Shown here piece by piece: positions 27,066-39,186 of a stretch of 64,000 nt of DNA. Under the pieces are notes generated by a model. It searched no databases, had not been told where the DNA came from, and saw only the letters and a program-made list of their open reading frames with translations. Where the stretch lies: positions 310,001-374,000 of the forward strand of contig NW_006763301.1 in the NCBI RefSeq assembly GCF_000218685.1. Reading direction: 5' to 3'. Position numbers and translations under genes: made by a program. Within the stretch, counting starts at the first letter, position 1; every line of letters begins with the position of its first letter. The stretch comes from Serpula lacrymans var. lacrymans S7.9 (lineage: Eukaryota; Basidiomycota; Agaricomycetes; Boletales; Serpulaceae).

Positions 27066-28984
27066 ATGGGCAACAGCGCGTCCTCCTCTGGGCGCGGTCA
27101 CCACGACGAAACCGTAGATTACGGTCATTTATCTCCTCAGGGCGTTTACACCGGTTCCAAAGACTGGAATCATGCTATCGTCACCCAACTCATCGCAGAT
27201 CGCAAATTAGCCCCTTTCTATCGTCCTTTGGAGGACTACGACGACGCTTGGGACGATGACCGGATTCTTGCTGCCAGGAGAGACCCTCCAGAGTCCGAGC
27301 CGACCCATCCAGATGCACAACCGCCTCCTCGGCCTGGCGCTGACTCACGCGACACCACAAAGTCCAGTCATAATCCCAGCAAACGTCCCTCAAACCTTAA
27401 GGAACCAAGTCGATGTCCAGAGGCTGCTGTTTATAGAGGTGCTGTAGAATGTCCAATATGTTTCTTGGTGCGTTATCTCTCACGCTACTTCTTCCGTCCG
27501 CTGACCTCTATCGCTCTTCACTCAGTATTACCCTCCAAACATTAACCGCTCCAGATGCTGTGACCAGTCAATCTGCACAGAATGCTTTGTGCAGATTAAG
27601 AGAAACGAACCAACTGCGACACACCTCGTATCAGATCCTGCCGCTTGTCCTTACTGCGTCCAAGATAATTTCGGCGTCACATATACGCCCCCTCCATGGC
27701 GAGCTGGGATTGGAAGCGAGGGAACGGTCCGTTTTGTTCACTTCATCCCGATGTTACCTTTCTCACTCTTCTTTATCATCGTCGAATCCGATAGACGCAG
27801 CCGTTCATAGAATCTAGCACGGTATCTACTCAGAAGCGTCGTCGTAAGAGTTTCGGTCATGACAGCCCCGAGGTTGTTACAACTGGTCAGTTGATCCTAT
27901 CATAAAATACAGTATTTAACATTCTTGTCACATCCGCCTATAGATCAAATACGACCCGACTGGGAAGCTAAATTAGCTGCCGTACGTTCCACCGTTGCGC
28001 GCCGCGCCAACAGACGGATTATAATGCGCCAAGTTGGGGATCGTCTTATCCCAGTAGGAGTGACAAGCGGTCGGGTTCATGCTCTACCTTCATCCGAGGA
28101 TGGTCATGAACCTACTGATAACGGGGGAAGTCGTAGATCGCGCCGTCAGCGCCATCAAAACCCTGACATTAATCAGCTGCTAGGCTCCATGGGTCTCGGA
28201 GGTCAAGATTTGGAAGAGGTACGGATTCTGACTTACCGCAACCAACTTTGATTATAATCAGTTTACTTCTACAGTTGATGGTGATGGAGGCTATGAGACT
28301 TTCGCTTTTGGAGCATGAAGAGCAGCAAAGGAGAGAAGCTGATAAACGGAAGAATGAAGGAGAGGAAGTAACCGAAGGAGTACAGTCTCGGAACGAGTCA
28401 ACATCGGCTGCGCAGCCTTCCAGTCAGTCGTCGACGCCCACCAATGTATCAAGTATCAGCTCTCATCCCACGTCTAACCCTGCATCCGAGTTGTCCTCTA
28501 CCAGTGAAAATAACGCCTCTGGCTCTTCTAATATCGCGGATGGGAGTACAGGTAGCCAGAATGCTGCGCAGCGGAGTCGATCAGCGACGCCTTCATCAGA
28601 GCATGTCTCTACTCCATCAAACCATGTCGCTGTAGATACGCCACCCAGCGTCTCCATGCCCAGCACTACAGCCGGTGATGAACAAGTTCATCTGTCTAGG
28701 CCACCGATATCTGGCAGTGGCAACGGAAGGGTTGAATCGTCAATGTCGACAGATTCGGCTACTTGTACGTTTGGCAGTGGCCATTACTAAGCCCCTCATA
28801 ATCCTTTGAAGAAACCGAGACTGACTTCCTGGCTTCTTCAGTGTTTTCGGCGGAACCTGGAGGTAAATTCTCGTATAATGCTTTACCTTCCTCCCCGGAC
28901 TCTTCAGCGGATGATCAGCCGCTGCTAGATAAGTCTGAACCACACGCCACGGGTAAAGAACCATCCGCGAGCAGTTCGATTTAA
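27066..28984 (+). CDS. SIP5: Sip5 homologue, RING-like zinc-binding protein
   Basis: Yeast Sip5 binds the Snf1 kinase and the Glc7-Reg1 phosphatase and so acts in glucose signalling. The protein starts MGNSASSS, a possible N-myristoylation signal (Gly2, Ser6). A conserved block [32 protein letters not shown] follows, then a cysteine cluster: VECPICFL (exon 1), a C-C pair and [10 protein letters not shown] after a splice at about 27466, and [14 protein letters not shown]. Further on are [21 protein letters not shown], which resembles a UIM-like helix, and a long Ser/Thr-rich tail ending ASSSI-stop. Introns lie near 27467, 27710, 27886, 28218 and 28764. The RING-like signature and the order of blocks match fungal Sip5. 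Ubiquitin-ligase activity is not established. Confidence 0.85.
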
Positions 28985-29744
28985 TGCGAGTTGGCCGTCA
29001 CGTATTTTAACGAAATGGACATCCAGACCAGTAATGTCGGGATTATAGACTGAGAACAAGTAGCTGAGGAATTGCGTTTGTGACATCACAAACCTACATT
29101 CCCCTTTCACGAATTACATCGAGTCATTGTAGCACTGTCGTTTTATATTCCAACTGTGTTATCTATTCTATTCATCGCCCCTACAATTCTCTTCCCGTGT
29201 CTTTTCTCCCATTTCTTTACCCAAATTTTTGTCATGTGATATCTAGTTTTTCCTATGTCTATGCTTTAGACCGAAACGAGTCTTAATATGGCCTACTCAT
29301 GAGTACTGAGTATCAATCAGGACAATGTTCCGGAAGTAATTGCTGACGAGTGACTATGTGAACTGAAATACAGGTCCACATGTATTTCAAGTACTACTAG
29401 TCAGCCTGGTTCTGATAGCGAATGACAAATGTATCGTGATTACCGAAGGGAAAACATACAGTCATTGATGCGCCCCTAGACCAAGGGCATGAATCCCCAC
29501 ACTGAACAGCACCCTGGGGGCGGCTCGAATCGGCTCCGAACTAACTATATTGCGAGGCGTGGAGGAGGGAAGAAATATACATTTAGAGCCCATTACAAAG
29601 TGTGAGATGATGATGATGATGGTGATATTGATATGTCCTGGAAAGCACGAAACTCTGAAAACCAGATTGATATGACCCCGCGCGAATGTACTCAGGTAGG
29701 GCGGAACCCAAAGCGAGAGCGAGACGGTATCTTTTTCTGACTTT
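28985..29744. other. Convergent spacer with a short GAT microsatellite
   Basis: 3' flanks of SIP5 (plus) and CBP4 (minus). A (GAT)n run lies at about 29605-29623. No other feature is supported. Confidence 0.45.
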
Positions 29745-30531
29745 CTACCGCGGTTTTGAAGGGTCGGCCCAGACTGGCTTTTGCACGTCTGGATCAGCCA
29801 GCTACGCGAAGTGATAGGGATCGTCAGCCCCCCGGGACGGAAAAGAGGAGATTGCGAGGATGGGAAAGACACACCTGGGCGTTTATCTGTCGTTTCATTG
29901 TTTCTTCCTGGGCCAGCCTCGCCGCGCGATTAGCATCAACCTTTCGCCTGAGGTCAGGGGCCAAAGCCTGCGGATAACACAACTTCAGTCAGCCAAACAG
30001 GAGTATCACTGGCCATTTCAGATTAACGCCAGACTATGTCCGAGCAATGTGCCCCACTGGCAGTGTCTTTTTCTTTTTTTTTCTTTCTTCAATGACAGGC
30101 AGGACACATGATGAGAAAGATGGCCCGCAGTGGGTGAAAAGCGCTAATCGCGGGAATGGGGGCTGTGAAAAGGGAGGACAGCGAGAAGGATGGCTTACAG
30201 CATACGTCTGCTCAGGAGTGGGTGTGGTAGCTACCGATGGAGAACAAGGCAGAAAGTATAAGGGCAGCCAAAAGAGAAAGAGTCGATGGATGAGAGCTAG
30301 GCCCACAGAGAAGACGGCACATGAACGCACCTCGCATGATACCGTATCCTATCCCCATCACTGAGTCCCAGCATAGTGTTTAGATATCAGGATTTTGAGA
30401 TGAGAGAACAGCCAAGAACACCATATATTACCACATGACCGATATAAGTATTTTGGGTGCAAGAGATTATCAAGATGGAACGTACAGCCGCTGGCAAAAA
30501 AGGTCATTCTGATCCAAGGAAAGCTCGACAT
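29745..30531 (-). CDS. CBP4: Cbp4-like cytochrome bc1 assembly factor, 85 residues in five small exons
   Basis: Cbp4 is an inner-membrane chaperone that works with Cbp3-Cbp6 on newly made cytochrome b for complex III. Five exons join in phase: 30531-30486, 30360-30331, 30230-30199, 29967-29875 and 29801-29745. The product opens MSSFPWIRMTFFASGL and runs into MGIGYGIMR, one membrane span. Next come ATTPTPEQTYAALAPDLRR, the helix KVDANRAARLAQEETMKRQ, and DPDVQKPVWADPSKPR-stop. The order (single span, TTPTPEQ, L-x-PDLRR, charged helix, DP..KPVW) matches fungal Cbp4. Every donor is GT and every acceptor AG, with phases 1, 1, 0, 0. Because the longest exon is 93 bp, simple ORF finding misses the gene. 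Confidence 0.8.
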
Positions 30532-30908
30532 CGTATGGTCTCCGTTCCGTCCCAAATACAACGTATGTGTTTCTCTCAAGTGTGGTTCAGGTGAGCCTCG
30601 GAAATACACTGGCGGGAAAAGGAGCCGGAAAGGTGGCTGTACTTGCGTTGACTAAGACACAGAAATGAAACAGCTGGATTCTAAACTGTACATGTACGCT
30701 GGGCATCGCATAGACTAATAGACAAATATTGTAAATCCTAGACAATGTACCAGTGCAAGGGGTTCGATGGTGGCAATAAGTAATGCTCGTTCAACAAGAC
30801 AGATAGACATGCGACAAGACAGTCACTGGGCAGACAACATATGATCAATGCAACAGAACGAGAAATATGCAAGAGGTGAAGATGTCCGAGCCCCACACGC
30901 CAAACCAC
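30532..30908. other. CBP4 promoter and arrestin-like gene 3' flank
   Basis: AT-rich spacer between two minus-strand genes; nothing else recognised. Confidence 0.4.
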
Positions 30909-33105
30909 TCACCCCTCAGCATACAGATATGTGGTATGTATGCTTGGGCCAGTAGCAATCCGCTCTACGTTCGTCCTCTTCCGCTTGTATGCTAAACCCA
31001 TCATGTCCGCACTCGTCCGACGGCTCACAGATTCTATTCGCGCCAGCTCCTCCTCCCATGCCCGTACTTCTAATTGATTCACCCTTCCGAATAAAAGGCT
31101 ATCTTCGTTATGCTCGGCGCTTTCCATGACACTGAAGCCCGTTTCCACGCTGGAGCTCGCACTTGTACTGGAGCTTTCCATCCGAGGTGCTACAAGCCAC
31201 TTCTGACCGAATGCGCCTCTGGAGAACGACCGGTTGGCGTTTGTACTGGAAGGGAGAGCTGTTTCAGGCCTCATGGGCACGACCAACTGATTCTCGCCTT
31301 GTAGAGGTTCATATGCGCGCATATGGAACCCCGTTGGTTTATCTCGGGGACCGGCGGATGTATGAGGGCGTCTCATATTTCTTCCCTTGGGCTTTGAGTT
31401 CGGATAAGGTGATGAGGCAGAGGACAGTTTATAACCATGGCCTTCTGATGGTTCGGTCTGATGGCTGGAACCGCCGGTGACTGGGGCCGTATGCGGCGCG
31501 TCTATTGCAGTACCCATCTTGGGACTACGAGGGGGCGATGGTAGTTGATCAGGTGGGCGTTTTGATCTCCGGGGAGACTTGGATTTAGAGCGTGCAGTGC
31601 TGGATGCTAGCAAGAGCTCGTTGTATTTGGCAAGCGCCAGTTGGCGCTGAGCCGCGTTCGTTGATACTACAATGATTTCTTGTTCGTCCAGCTCAATAGA
31701 CTCTGCATTATTGGTTGCTGAAGAGACGACAGTCTGTGAATGCAAATTGTGTGAGACGTAAACGGCATGTCAAGAAATAGCGCGTACCTTGACACGGACA
31801 AAGAATCTCACTGATGCTGTGTCGGTTTTGAACGTCTCACCCACCGCCCAACGACTAACGGTCTTGGATTCGGGCCAGGAAAAACTAAGTGTTTGCTTCC
31901 ACACACCATTGGCATCTCGAGTGAAACGCCCCGGGGACTCTACATCGGCGAATATATGCGTGGTGGTGGATACCCTATCGCCAGCACCGCTCTGAGGATG
32001 TGGGAAAGTAGCCGGGGCAGCGGGAAGAAGAGGGCGTGTGTCGTTTTCCGAAAAAAAGCTCGAAGCCGATGCAGGATAATTGAGGTAATTGGATGATGAT
32101 CTGGTGAAAATGGGTTCATCTGCATACATGGCTAGATGGGAATCTTTGCGTGGTGGCATGCTGGTATGATATGGTGATACTGATTCTGATGATGACGATG
32201 GTGCAGAGCGAGATTGAAAACATGATGATGCTTGACCTGAGGAAGATGAGGGTATAGGTATCGGTGGAGTTGAAGGGCCTGGAGAAGCCAATTGTGCATC
32301 ATTAAGCTGAATTCGACGTTCAACTATGGCGGTGGCGCTACGAATATGTACAGTGGAGTCAAGGGGCTGTATGTGGACGCCAATGGATACAATATCGAGA
32401 GGACCAACTGGAGTACTTGGAACAGAGACACGGTAACGTATGACGGGCGCCCGTGATTTGTTGGACAACGAACTCAGTTGGAATGGAGACAAAGGTGTGA
32501 TTGGGGATGGAGGACAGGCCGGCGATGGGACGTCGTAACGAGTTAATGGTATATCATAATACCTAGCTTGACGAGAGCCGACGCCAGTGAGCGGTGCATG
32601 ATAAATGACTTTTTGAAAGGGTCAGACAAAAGAACTAGGAAGGACATGAAAACCAACATACTGGCTTCGATCCGCCAAAAGACGCGGTATTCCTGGAAGT
32701 AATTTGCAGTACTAGGAGACGGGACATCGACGGGAACAGATAGTCTAAACTGGTGTTCCGAGTCGCCAATATCGGCGTAGTCTTGATGATCTGGTTTTTT
32801 CCACAGTGAAACTGTATAATCCGCAAGTACAGTTGTGTGTAGGGCTCCGAGACGACCTTGGCGGGACTCATAACATCGAACTGAAACAGTGATTTCCTTT
32901 GCAGGCAGACACTTCCCATCTTGCTCTAACTGTGTGCGAACCACTGCAATATGGAATAATGAGCACGCCTTGGACTACGCAAGGTATATAATGGCGACGA
33001 CGCACATCCTTCAAATTTCAAGGGAGTCAACCCAAGATAACCATGGTAAGGAAAGTAACGAACGCCTTGGTTGCCTTTTGGAGAGACAAGAATGAGCTTC
33101 ACCAT
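30909..33105 (-). CDS. Probable arrestin-fold (alpha-arrestin-like) protein with disordered tail
   Basis: The protein opens MVKLILVSPKGNQGVRYFPY and continues YLGLTPLKFEGLVRTQLEQDGKCLPAKEITVSVRCYES, reading like an arrestin N-domain beta-sandwich (KF.G.V....L). The next exons give DYTVSLWKKPDHQDYADIGDSEHQFRLSVPVD, YFQEYRVFWRIEAS, then VIRYRVSVPSTPVGPLDIVSIGVHIQPLD and later KTDTASVRFFVRVK, which fit the C-domain. Between and after are long Ser/Pro insertions and a basic tail (SKSKSPRRSKRPPD, AYKRKRTNVERI). Introns lie at about 33041-32946, 32655-32570 and 31790-31735. Such proteins often bring ubiquitin ligases to membrane transporters, but I see no clear PPxY motif, so the role is open. The family call rests on pattern and deserves a structure search. 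Confidence 0.5.
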
Positions 33106-33548
33106 AGTCAGAGGTAAGGCGGGGAGGAGGGGTGACCGTCGTCGTTGGCGGCAGCGAGGAGGGCAACGGCGACGACGACGACGACGACGAGACAAGGATG
33201 TGGAAGGAGGAGCGATGGTCAGAGAGGGAAAAGAAGCATAAGATAAATAATTAGACAGAAATGGATTAGAAATTATGGAGAGAGAACGAGAAGAAGCACG
33301 GCGTGACTGCAAATGTGACGTGATCTGTGACTTGATCGCAGAATCTGCATCTAAGATTCCAGATTCATCTTCCGATTTACAAGAATTCTACCAAGATTAT
33401 GTAACAAGAGAAAAGGATTTTTGACTAACAGTGTGTCACATCACAGTCACACGTTACTCGGTCCCATTGCCGTTACAGGATTGCCACAGTTGTACCGTAC
33501 CGTCGACCAAGCATCGACGACGCGCGTTTCTTGCACCCGACCACAACA
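33106..33548. promoter_or_regulatory. Divergent promoter of the arrestin-like gene and the SLC35F6-like gene; (GAC)n tract
   Basis: A pure (GAC)n run lies at about 33170-33191, 65 bp before the arrestin-like start on the other strand. No exon or RNA gene seen. Confidence 0.4.
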
Positions 33549-35553
33549 ATGCCTTCCTCATTCTTTATCCCAGTCCTCCTTGCGGGGATGATAATAACGG
33601 TTAGTGGGTTTAGCCTCCATCAAAGTCCTCATGTCTGACATTCAGATAGGGTTCGAGTAACTCGTTATGGAGCAAGTGGCAGGCAAGCATCTTTGCCAAC
33701 CTCTTTCCGAGCAGTGGCCTAACCTTAGCCGTATAGGACATGCAATGCGTCGAGAACTGCGACGACCCTAACCAAGCCCATCATGTTCTCTACGAACAGC
33801 CTGTCTGGCAGACCCTCCAAATGTTCCGTCCGTCTTCTTATTTTTGTACCGTCACAGTCTGTCTCACTAACCCTCCGCACTAGTCGGCGAAATGCTTTGT
33901 CAGTTGCACCTCCATCCTGTTCATCTCCCCCGCTTAATTTCCCATCCTTACTCAACACCTGTTCACATCCAGGTTTTCTTCCCGTCATTTACACGTGGCT
34001 CAGAACGAGGCGTCAATCTGCACCCGTCCACCTTCCCGCCGATGCCGACGAAGATGCTCACACTTCGAATAAGCTATCCCCACCCACACAGGAGCTGCGA
34101 GGTTGGAAGATATTACTTTTGTGGCTTCCAGCCGCCTGTGACCTCACGGGAACAACGGTCCGTTCCTTCCTCGTGTTTCAATATCTGTATCATCTCTCGC
34201 TTTGGTGTTCTGTCATCGGGTGTTATCTCTCCTGTTTACCTATGCTAATACATATGTTATCTATCGTCAATCGTTTTACAGTTGATGAACGTTGGTCTAT
34301 TGTACACGCCTGTTTCTATCTATCAGATGACACGTGGTGCTCTTGTCTTGTTTGTTGGTGTTCTCAGTGTTATATTCCTTCATCGCCGACTATGGCTATA
34401 TCAGTAAAGTTCCCAGTTGTTACCTTTCGCACTTCTTTACTGATTTAAATCGGCGTTTTACTTCAGGTGGATATCGCTGATCACTGTTATGGCAGGCGTC
34501 TCTCTGGTTGGTTACAGCGGATCTCTCATCAAAGATGCCGTCAAAGAGACGTTACAACTGTTGGGTGTGCCCATTGCTGATTCTCCAGCCCCTATCGAAG
34601 AACCAGAAGTTACCAAAGTTCTCGTCGGTAAGATAGTCGAGCCAGTACTTCTGGTGATGCTGTTCGGCTTACCGTTATTCACCTTCCGTTAGGGGTGTTC
34701 TTCATCCTGTTCGCTCAGATCTTGTACGTGCCATCTTTCATGGAACTTTCCAAGAGGCATTGATAACCGTCCTCTCGTGGCAGTACGGCGACCCAATTCG
34801 TGGTTGAAGAAAAGATTATGTCTCGGTACTCTGTTGCTCCCCTAGTGGCTGTTGGATACGAAGGTCTTTTTGGATTTCTTACCATTCTGCTATTTGTTCC
34901 CATCTTGGCTCAACCTTCGATTTCATCTCGCTCGCCATTCTTTGACCTCCCTCGTGGGTGGTACCAGATGATCTACACTCCATCCGTTCTTTGGTCTGGT
35001 GTTGCCATTGCGTTTAGTATCGCGCTGTTCAACTATTTCGGTTTAAGCGTGACGAGACACGTAAGCGCCACAGCTAGGAGCTTGACTGACACTTGCAGGA
35101 CTTTATCCATCTGGGTCATTAGTCTTGGCTTGGGATGGGAGAAGTTGCTATTCCCGATATCGCTTCTTCAAGTTTTGGGCTTCTCCCTGTTGGTGTAAGT
35201 CTGAGAAGTTGTTCTATGGGAGAACCATATAAACTCACAGCTTGTTCAATGGGAAACGGATAGTTATGGCACTGTGAGTGAAGCTACGATATGATCTAAG
35301 GACGATGACCGAATGTGATTGCTTCCTGTAGTTCCTATTCAACAACCTAGTTAACCCTCCATCGATCATCCGGCCCCCATCTTCTCCTACGTTGGTTGAA
35401 GGTGACGAGGAAGAAGCGCAAGGCCTTCTGGAATCTTCGCAGCAAGTGGATGAAACAGCAGCCCTGCCTGCTGACCTAGGGCAGAGTGGGTATGATGTGA
35501 TGCCCGCAGATACACATGTGCACGCGCGAGGCGTGACGAGTAACGATGGGTGA
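33549..35553 (+). CDS. SLC35F6-like multi-span transporter (drug/metabolite transporter superfamily)
   Basis: The start MPSSFFIPVLLAGMIIT leads into GSSNSLWSKWQ, the family's first helix. After a GC-AG intron come DMQCVENCDDPNQAHHVLYEQPVWQTLQMFLGEMLCFLPVIYTW, KILLLWLPAACDLTGTT, LMNVGLLYTPVSIYQMTRGALVLFVGVLSVIFLHRRLWLYQW, SLVGYSGSL, QFVVEEKIM, GYEGLFGFLTILLFVPIL, and LSIWVISLGLGWEKL, in the order seen in human SLC35F6. About ten helices. Nine or so introns keep phase. A cytosolic acidic tail (EGDEEEAQGLL...) ends at the TGA at 35551-35553. The block RHVSATARSLTDTC looks intron-like (GTAAGC...CAG) but aligns with the family, so I keep it. The human relative acts in lysosome and mitochondrion; the fungal substrate is unknown. 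Confidence 0.85.
33683..33736 (+). other. GC-AG intron in the SLC35F6-like gene
   Basis: After the codons TGG CAG the next bases are GCAAGC, not GT. The 54-bp segment ends GTATAG. Removing it joins Trp-Gln to Asp-Met-Gln-Cys in phase; leaving it gives an in-frame TAG at its last codon. Confidence 0.7.
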
Positions 35554-37055
35554 GATATATAGTGTGGTCGAGAACATGTATCCCTTTCTTTGCTTTGACG
35601 TGTTGCAATGCGATGCCGTTCATCTTTGAGTACGTCTGATGAGGCATACATGAAATGATCGAGCCCGGTATAGAAAAGGTATTCAGATTGCCATTTTCTG
35701 CTGAGATTGCCGAGAAGAGCCGATATGGGAGGCAGCGTCGGCGGCGAATTCCGATTTCGAATCGGCCACTCGTTCGGCCGTTGCCCATGCGGTCGTCCAT
35801 CGAACACGTTGTACGCGTACAGCACATGCGCCGCATCATCGGCCAAACTCGCTCTCTAGGTCTGCTTCATAACGCCTGGCCATCCGGATATGTGGACTGA
35901 CATGAATAGGAGGGACTTCGTATCATCATCATCATCAATTATCTTTGGGAAAGAACCAACGAATGTCAGCCTCGCTGGCTACCGTGTTCGACTTCTGGAA
36001 ATCATCATGATGGCGGCAGCTCATTATATGACCGGGCTCGCATCGCCGGAGATTGCAGAAGACTTCGGTTTCAATCCCATAAGTACGTATATCAGCTGGT
36101 GTGCTATATGGATTTCTCGAAGACCGCGGGCAAATACTAGTATGTGGCACGAACAGAAGGACTTCTATGGGCGAATGGACTCACTACTGGAAGTAAATTT
36201 TTTAGTGTGCATCGTGCACAAGCCTGAGCGCTGAACGGACAACCCAGTGACTGTCACGGTATCGTTTCCAAATAGTCGTCCAGCAAAGCGGTCTTCCGAG
36301 TTGGCTCCAGTCCATTTCCCCGATACCGTACATTCTGCCCGCATGACACACCAATGTTAGCATGACTTGAGCAGTCTGAGAGCGTCGTTAGTAATTGGCA
36401 CTTTGAAATAGCACTCCGTTTAGCCGGGTACTACTACAAATACTCGTAGCTCGCCCTCTGCCAGTGTGCTGCTGAGAATCTGACGCGTTGTTAGTCTACG
36501 CAGCGCTACGCCGTACTCGGGAGCGCTTCTCGTGGGGGCAACTCTCTAGCCACATGTGTGACTGCTAAATGACACTGCCTCCACCATAGGAGATTGACGT
36601 CGATTGACACCTGCCTGCAGTGGATCTGAGGCGAGAAAACGTAAAAATTCGTGAACAGCGATATATCATTGGCTGAAACATATAGGAGTCTGAAGTGGCA
36701 TGGGAGGAGATGTCCGCTCCTGGAGGTCGCTGTCACGTTTAGGAATTGAATCAGGATTGTGGACGATGTTCTCTTGGCCCGAACGTAGCGCGAACGTATC
36801 TTGCCCATTTTGCACCGAATGACGGATAAGAAGTGTGTGCCATAAACGAATGCGTAAGATCATCACCTCTGAGCTTGTCTCTCTGTCAGTACACTACGCG
36901 CAAACTGCCGCGGGCCGGCTACAATACATAGAAGCAACAGATATGCTGTTGTTTCTGCCATGAGCTTAGTCAGAGTCTTACCTACATTCGAATGATACTC
37001 CAAGTAATAAAAAAGACTACTAATGTCGGTGAACACAACCACCTCCGCCGCGGTG
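35554..37055. other. 1.5-kb spacer with one weak ORF
   Basis: Between the SLC35F6-like gene and the 3' end of SHQ1. A plus-strand ORF from ATG 35890 to 36234 (114 codons, containing AAHYMTGLASPEIAEDFGFNP and SMWHEQKDFYGRMDSLLE) has protein-like composition but a weak start context and no recognised relatives. A short (ATC)n run is at about 35924-35937. The rest shows nothing. Confidence 0.3.
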
Positions 37056-38730
37056 TTATTCCCCAGTATCGTCATCGCTGTCGCTGTCTCTCTCGGCAGT
37101 CTGAAGCACGACAGCTTCCAGCTCCTCAAGATCCCAGCCCACAGCGCTCTTCGGCAATCGTAAAGCTTCTATAGTTTTGGCTAATCCTTTTAGTATTTCG
37201 TCACTATCAAGTAATGAGGTCAGCCACGGAGAGATGAACACCGCGAATAACATAACAAACCTTCCTAACGTTTGGATCCATACACACAAATCGTCAACCC
37301 AGATTTTGCTGTAGACATAATATATGTCGTGATGATCCAGTATCTTTTTCAAGTCCAGCAGACATCGCAAGGCCATACGTTTTCCCCTAGACAAGACTTT
37401 GGCAACGTCCATACGACACGAATCGGCCAAAACGAATGAACGATAGAGTGGAAATGCAAGAACACGGCGATACGACTGGACCAAGGTGGATAAAATCTCT
37501 TCAGTGCTGAAAACGGCTTCACCAGAACTCAAAGGTTGGTCTTGCGCCTGCCAATAAGGAGGAGCATCCAGAGCAGAGAACGCGGGCGTCAACGAACAGA
37601 TAGTCCAAGCGCTTTCAGAGGTAGGATCGTGCAGTGTCGTGCGAGCATCGTAAGCATATGAGAAAAGCACCGAGATAAGAGTCAAATATAGATTATGCTG
37701 CTGATCAGCAGTTGGCATATCTAGCAAAATGATCAAGATTAGTGGGTTTGAACTTTGACTCTTGCCAAGGGAAATATATCTTACATTCTTTGCGTGGTAG
37801 GCGAAGCATAATCATATTTTCCGCTTCCGTATATACAGGATCGCCGTCTTGAGTGAGATAGGGATGTTGCCAGACTAACAATTCTTGAATATGCTCATCG
37901 TCCGCGAAGTCTGCCCTGCAGCATATTGAGACAACTGTAAATCAAGAATAGTGGACGCATACATGTAGTATTCCGCATCCCACTTCTCCTCTTCATATTT
38001 CAGTCGCCTAGTTCGTCGTTCCTCCACCGGGCAACTTTCTACATCTGTGCCAAGTTCATTCACTTCATTCTCAGTATGAGACACGTGGGTGAAATATCCA
38101 GAGTGCATATCCAGGAACCCATAGAATTTTGTAGTAGTCAGGTGTAAAGGTGGTAAAGGTTCAGGGACAGCTTGTGGCAGCTGCCAGTCATTTTCAGCAG
38201 CTAAAGCGATGTGAGAATGCTGTCAAAAACCTATGTTTATAAACCACACCTTGTAATATTTCTTCTTGTTCCAATGTCAGACCATTCGTTCTTCGGATTA
38301 ACTCCTCGGTATCCTCTTCTGGGGCATCGCTGGTCTCGATGACCTCAATCGTAGGCGCGCTCACTGGTTCACTCTGTCGAGGGGCCAACAACTTTGCCAA
38401 TAGATCTAGGTCAGGAAATTCTTGTCCCTTGACCTCTTTTGTGAGAGTGACGATCAGATAACCAGTGCCCGGATCATACTGCGCTGATGATTCGTCGTCT
38501 TCCACGAGTCGATGTGCGAAGTTGAGGCGTAGGAAGTAAGGATTGATGTGTACGGTCACCAAGGTTTCATCCACATTTATTTCGACATCTGACGCCTACT
38601 TTCCGTGGAAAGCACGGTAAGATGGATCGGTGACATAGCAAATGACCGCACGTACTCGGACTGATGGACAGTAGATGGAGACCATCACGGATTCGGTGCT
38701 TTGGCTGCAGGAGAATCGCGGTGTAATCAT
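37056..38730 (-). CDS. SHQ1: Shq1, H/ACA snoRNP assembly chaperone
   Basis: Shq1 holds dyskerin/Cbf5 as an RNA mimic before H/ACA RNP assembly. The N-terminal CS (Hsp20-like) domain is clear: MITPRFSCSQ, an intron (GTACGT...GTAG), ASDVEINVDETLVTVHINPYFLRLNF, DPGTGYLIVTLTKEVKGQEF, LLAKLLAPR. The Shq1 domain follows: YYMADFADDEHIQELLVW, HNLYLTLISVLFSYAYDARTT, SAWTICSLTPAFSALD, RRVLAFPLYRSFVLA, LLDLKKILDHHDIYYVYSKIWVDDLCVWIQ and SAVGWDLEELEAVVLQ, with an acidic end (DSDSDDDTGE). All match family order. Five or so introns. It is divergent from TRP2 over 456 bp. Confidence 0.93.
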
Positions 38731-39186
38731 CGCGTCTAGATGCACCTCAGATTTTGATTAAAACGCTGAGATGTGATGGAGGTGCTAGTAAAGGAATATG
38801 CAGTGCCCCAAGGACGAGGATTGGTGTATTTCACGGTTTTCGTGACTTCTATTGGAGCGGGGGGTTTTCGAGCTTTTTCTGTGGGCCTTCCTGGACGAGA
38901 TATACGAGATAAGATTACAGCAATTATACTTGAGAAGAAGTGCAAGGGCGTGTACAAAAGTAGAAAGCCGTGTGATGGTTTGTATCAGTGAGAACCACAG
39001 CCGCTACAACAGTTGTTGGATGCGATTCAGTCGCCGTTCCAGCTCTGCCGCCAACCTGAAGCATTTCGCCGAATTTATCATAGCCAATTTGCCGATACTA
39101 TGGCCGGTTTAATAGATCTGGGTATTTTAACTGACTTGCTCATTGACTCACTTATCTAATTTCCATCTTTCCATTCTAAAATCGTT
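38731..39186. promoter_or_regulatory. Divergent promoter of SHQ1 and TRP2
   Basis: 456 bp between outward-facing ATGs. I looked for the Gcn4-type TGACTCA expected for an amino-acid gene: tgactca occurs at about 39144-39150, 40 bp before the TRP2 start. No TATA box is obvious. Confidence 0.5.

Noticed and set aside
35060..35098. Intron in the SLC35F6-like gene (GTAAGC...TTGCAG)
   Set aside because: The segment aligns with family residues (VT..LSATTR-type block), so it is coding despite splice-like ends.
35235..35846. Minus-strand frame of about 200 codons overlapping the SLC35F6-like 3' end
   Set aside because: It begins at TTG, not ATG; a stop lies just upstream, and its second half is the antisense of a good acidic coding tail.
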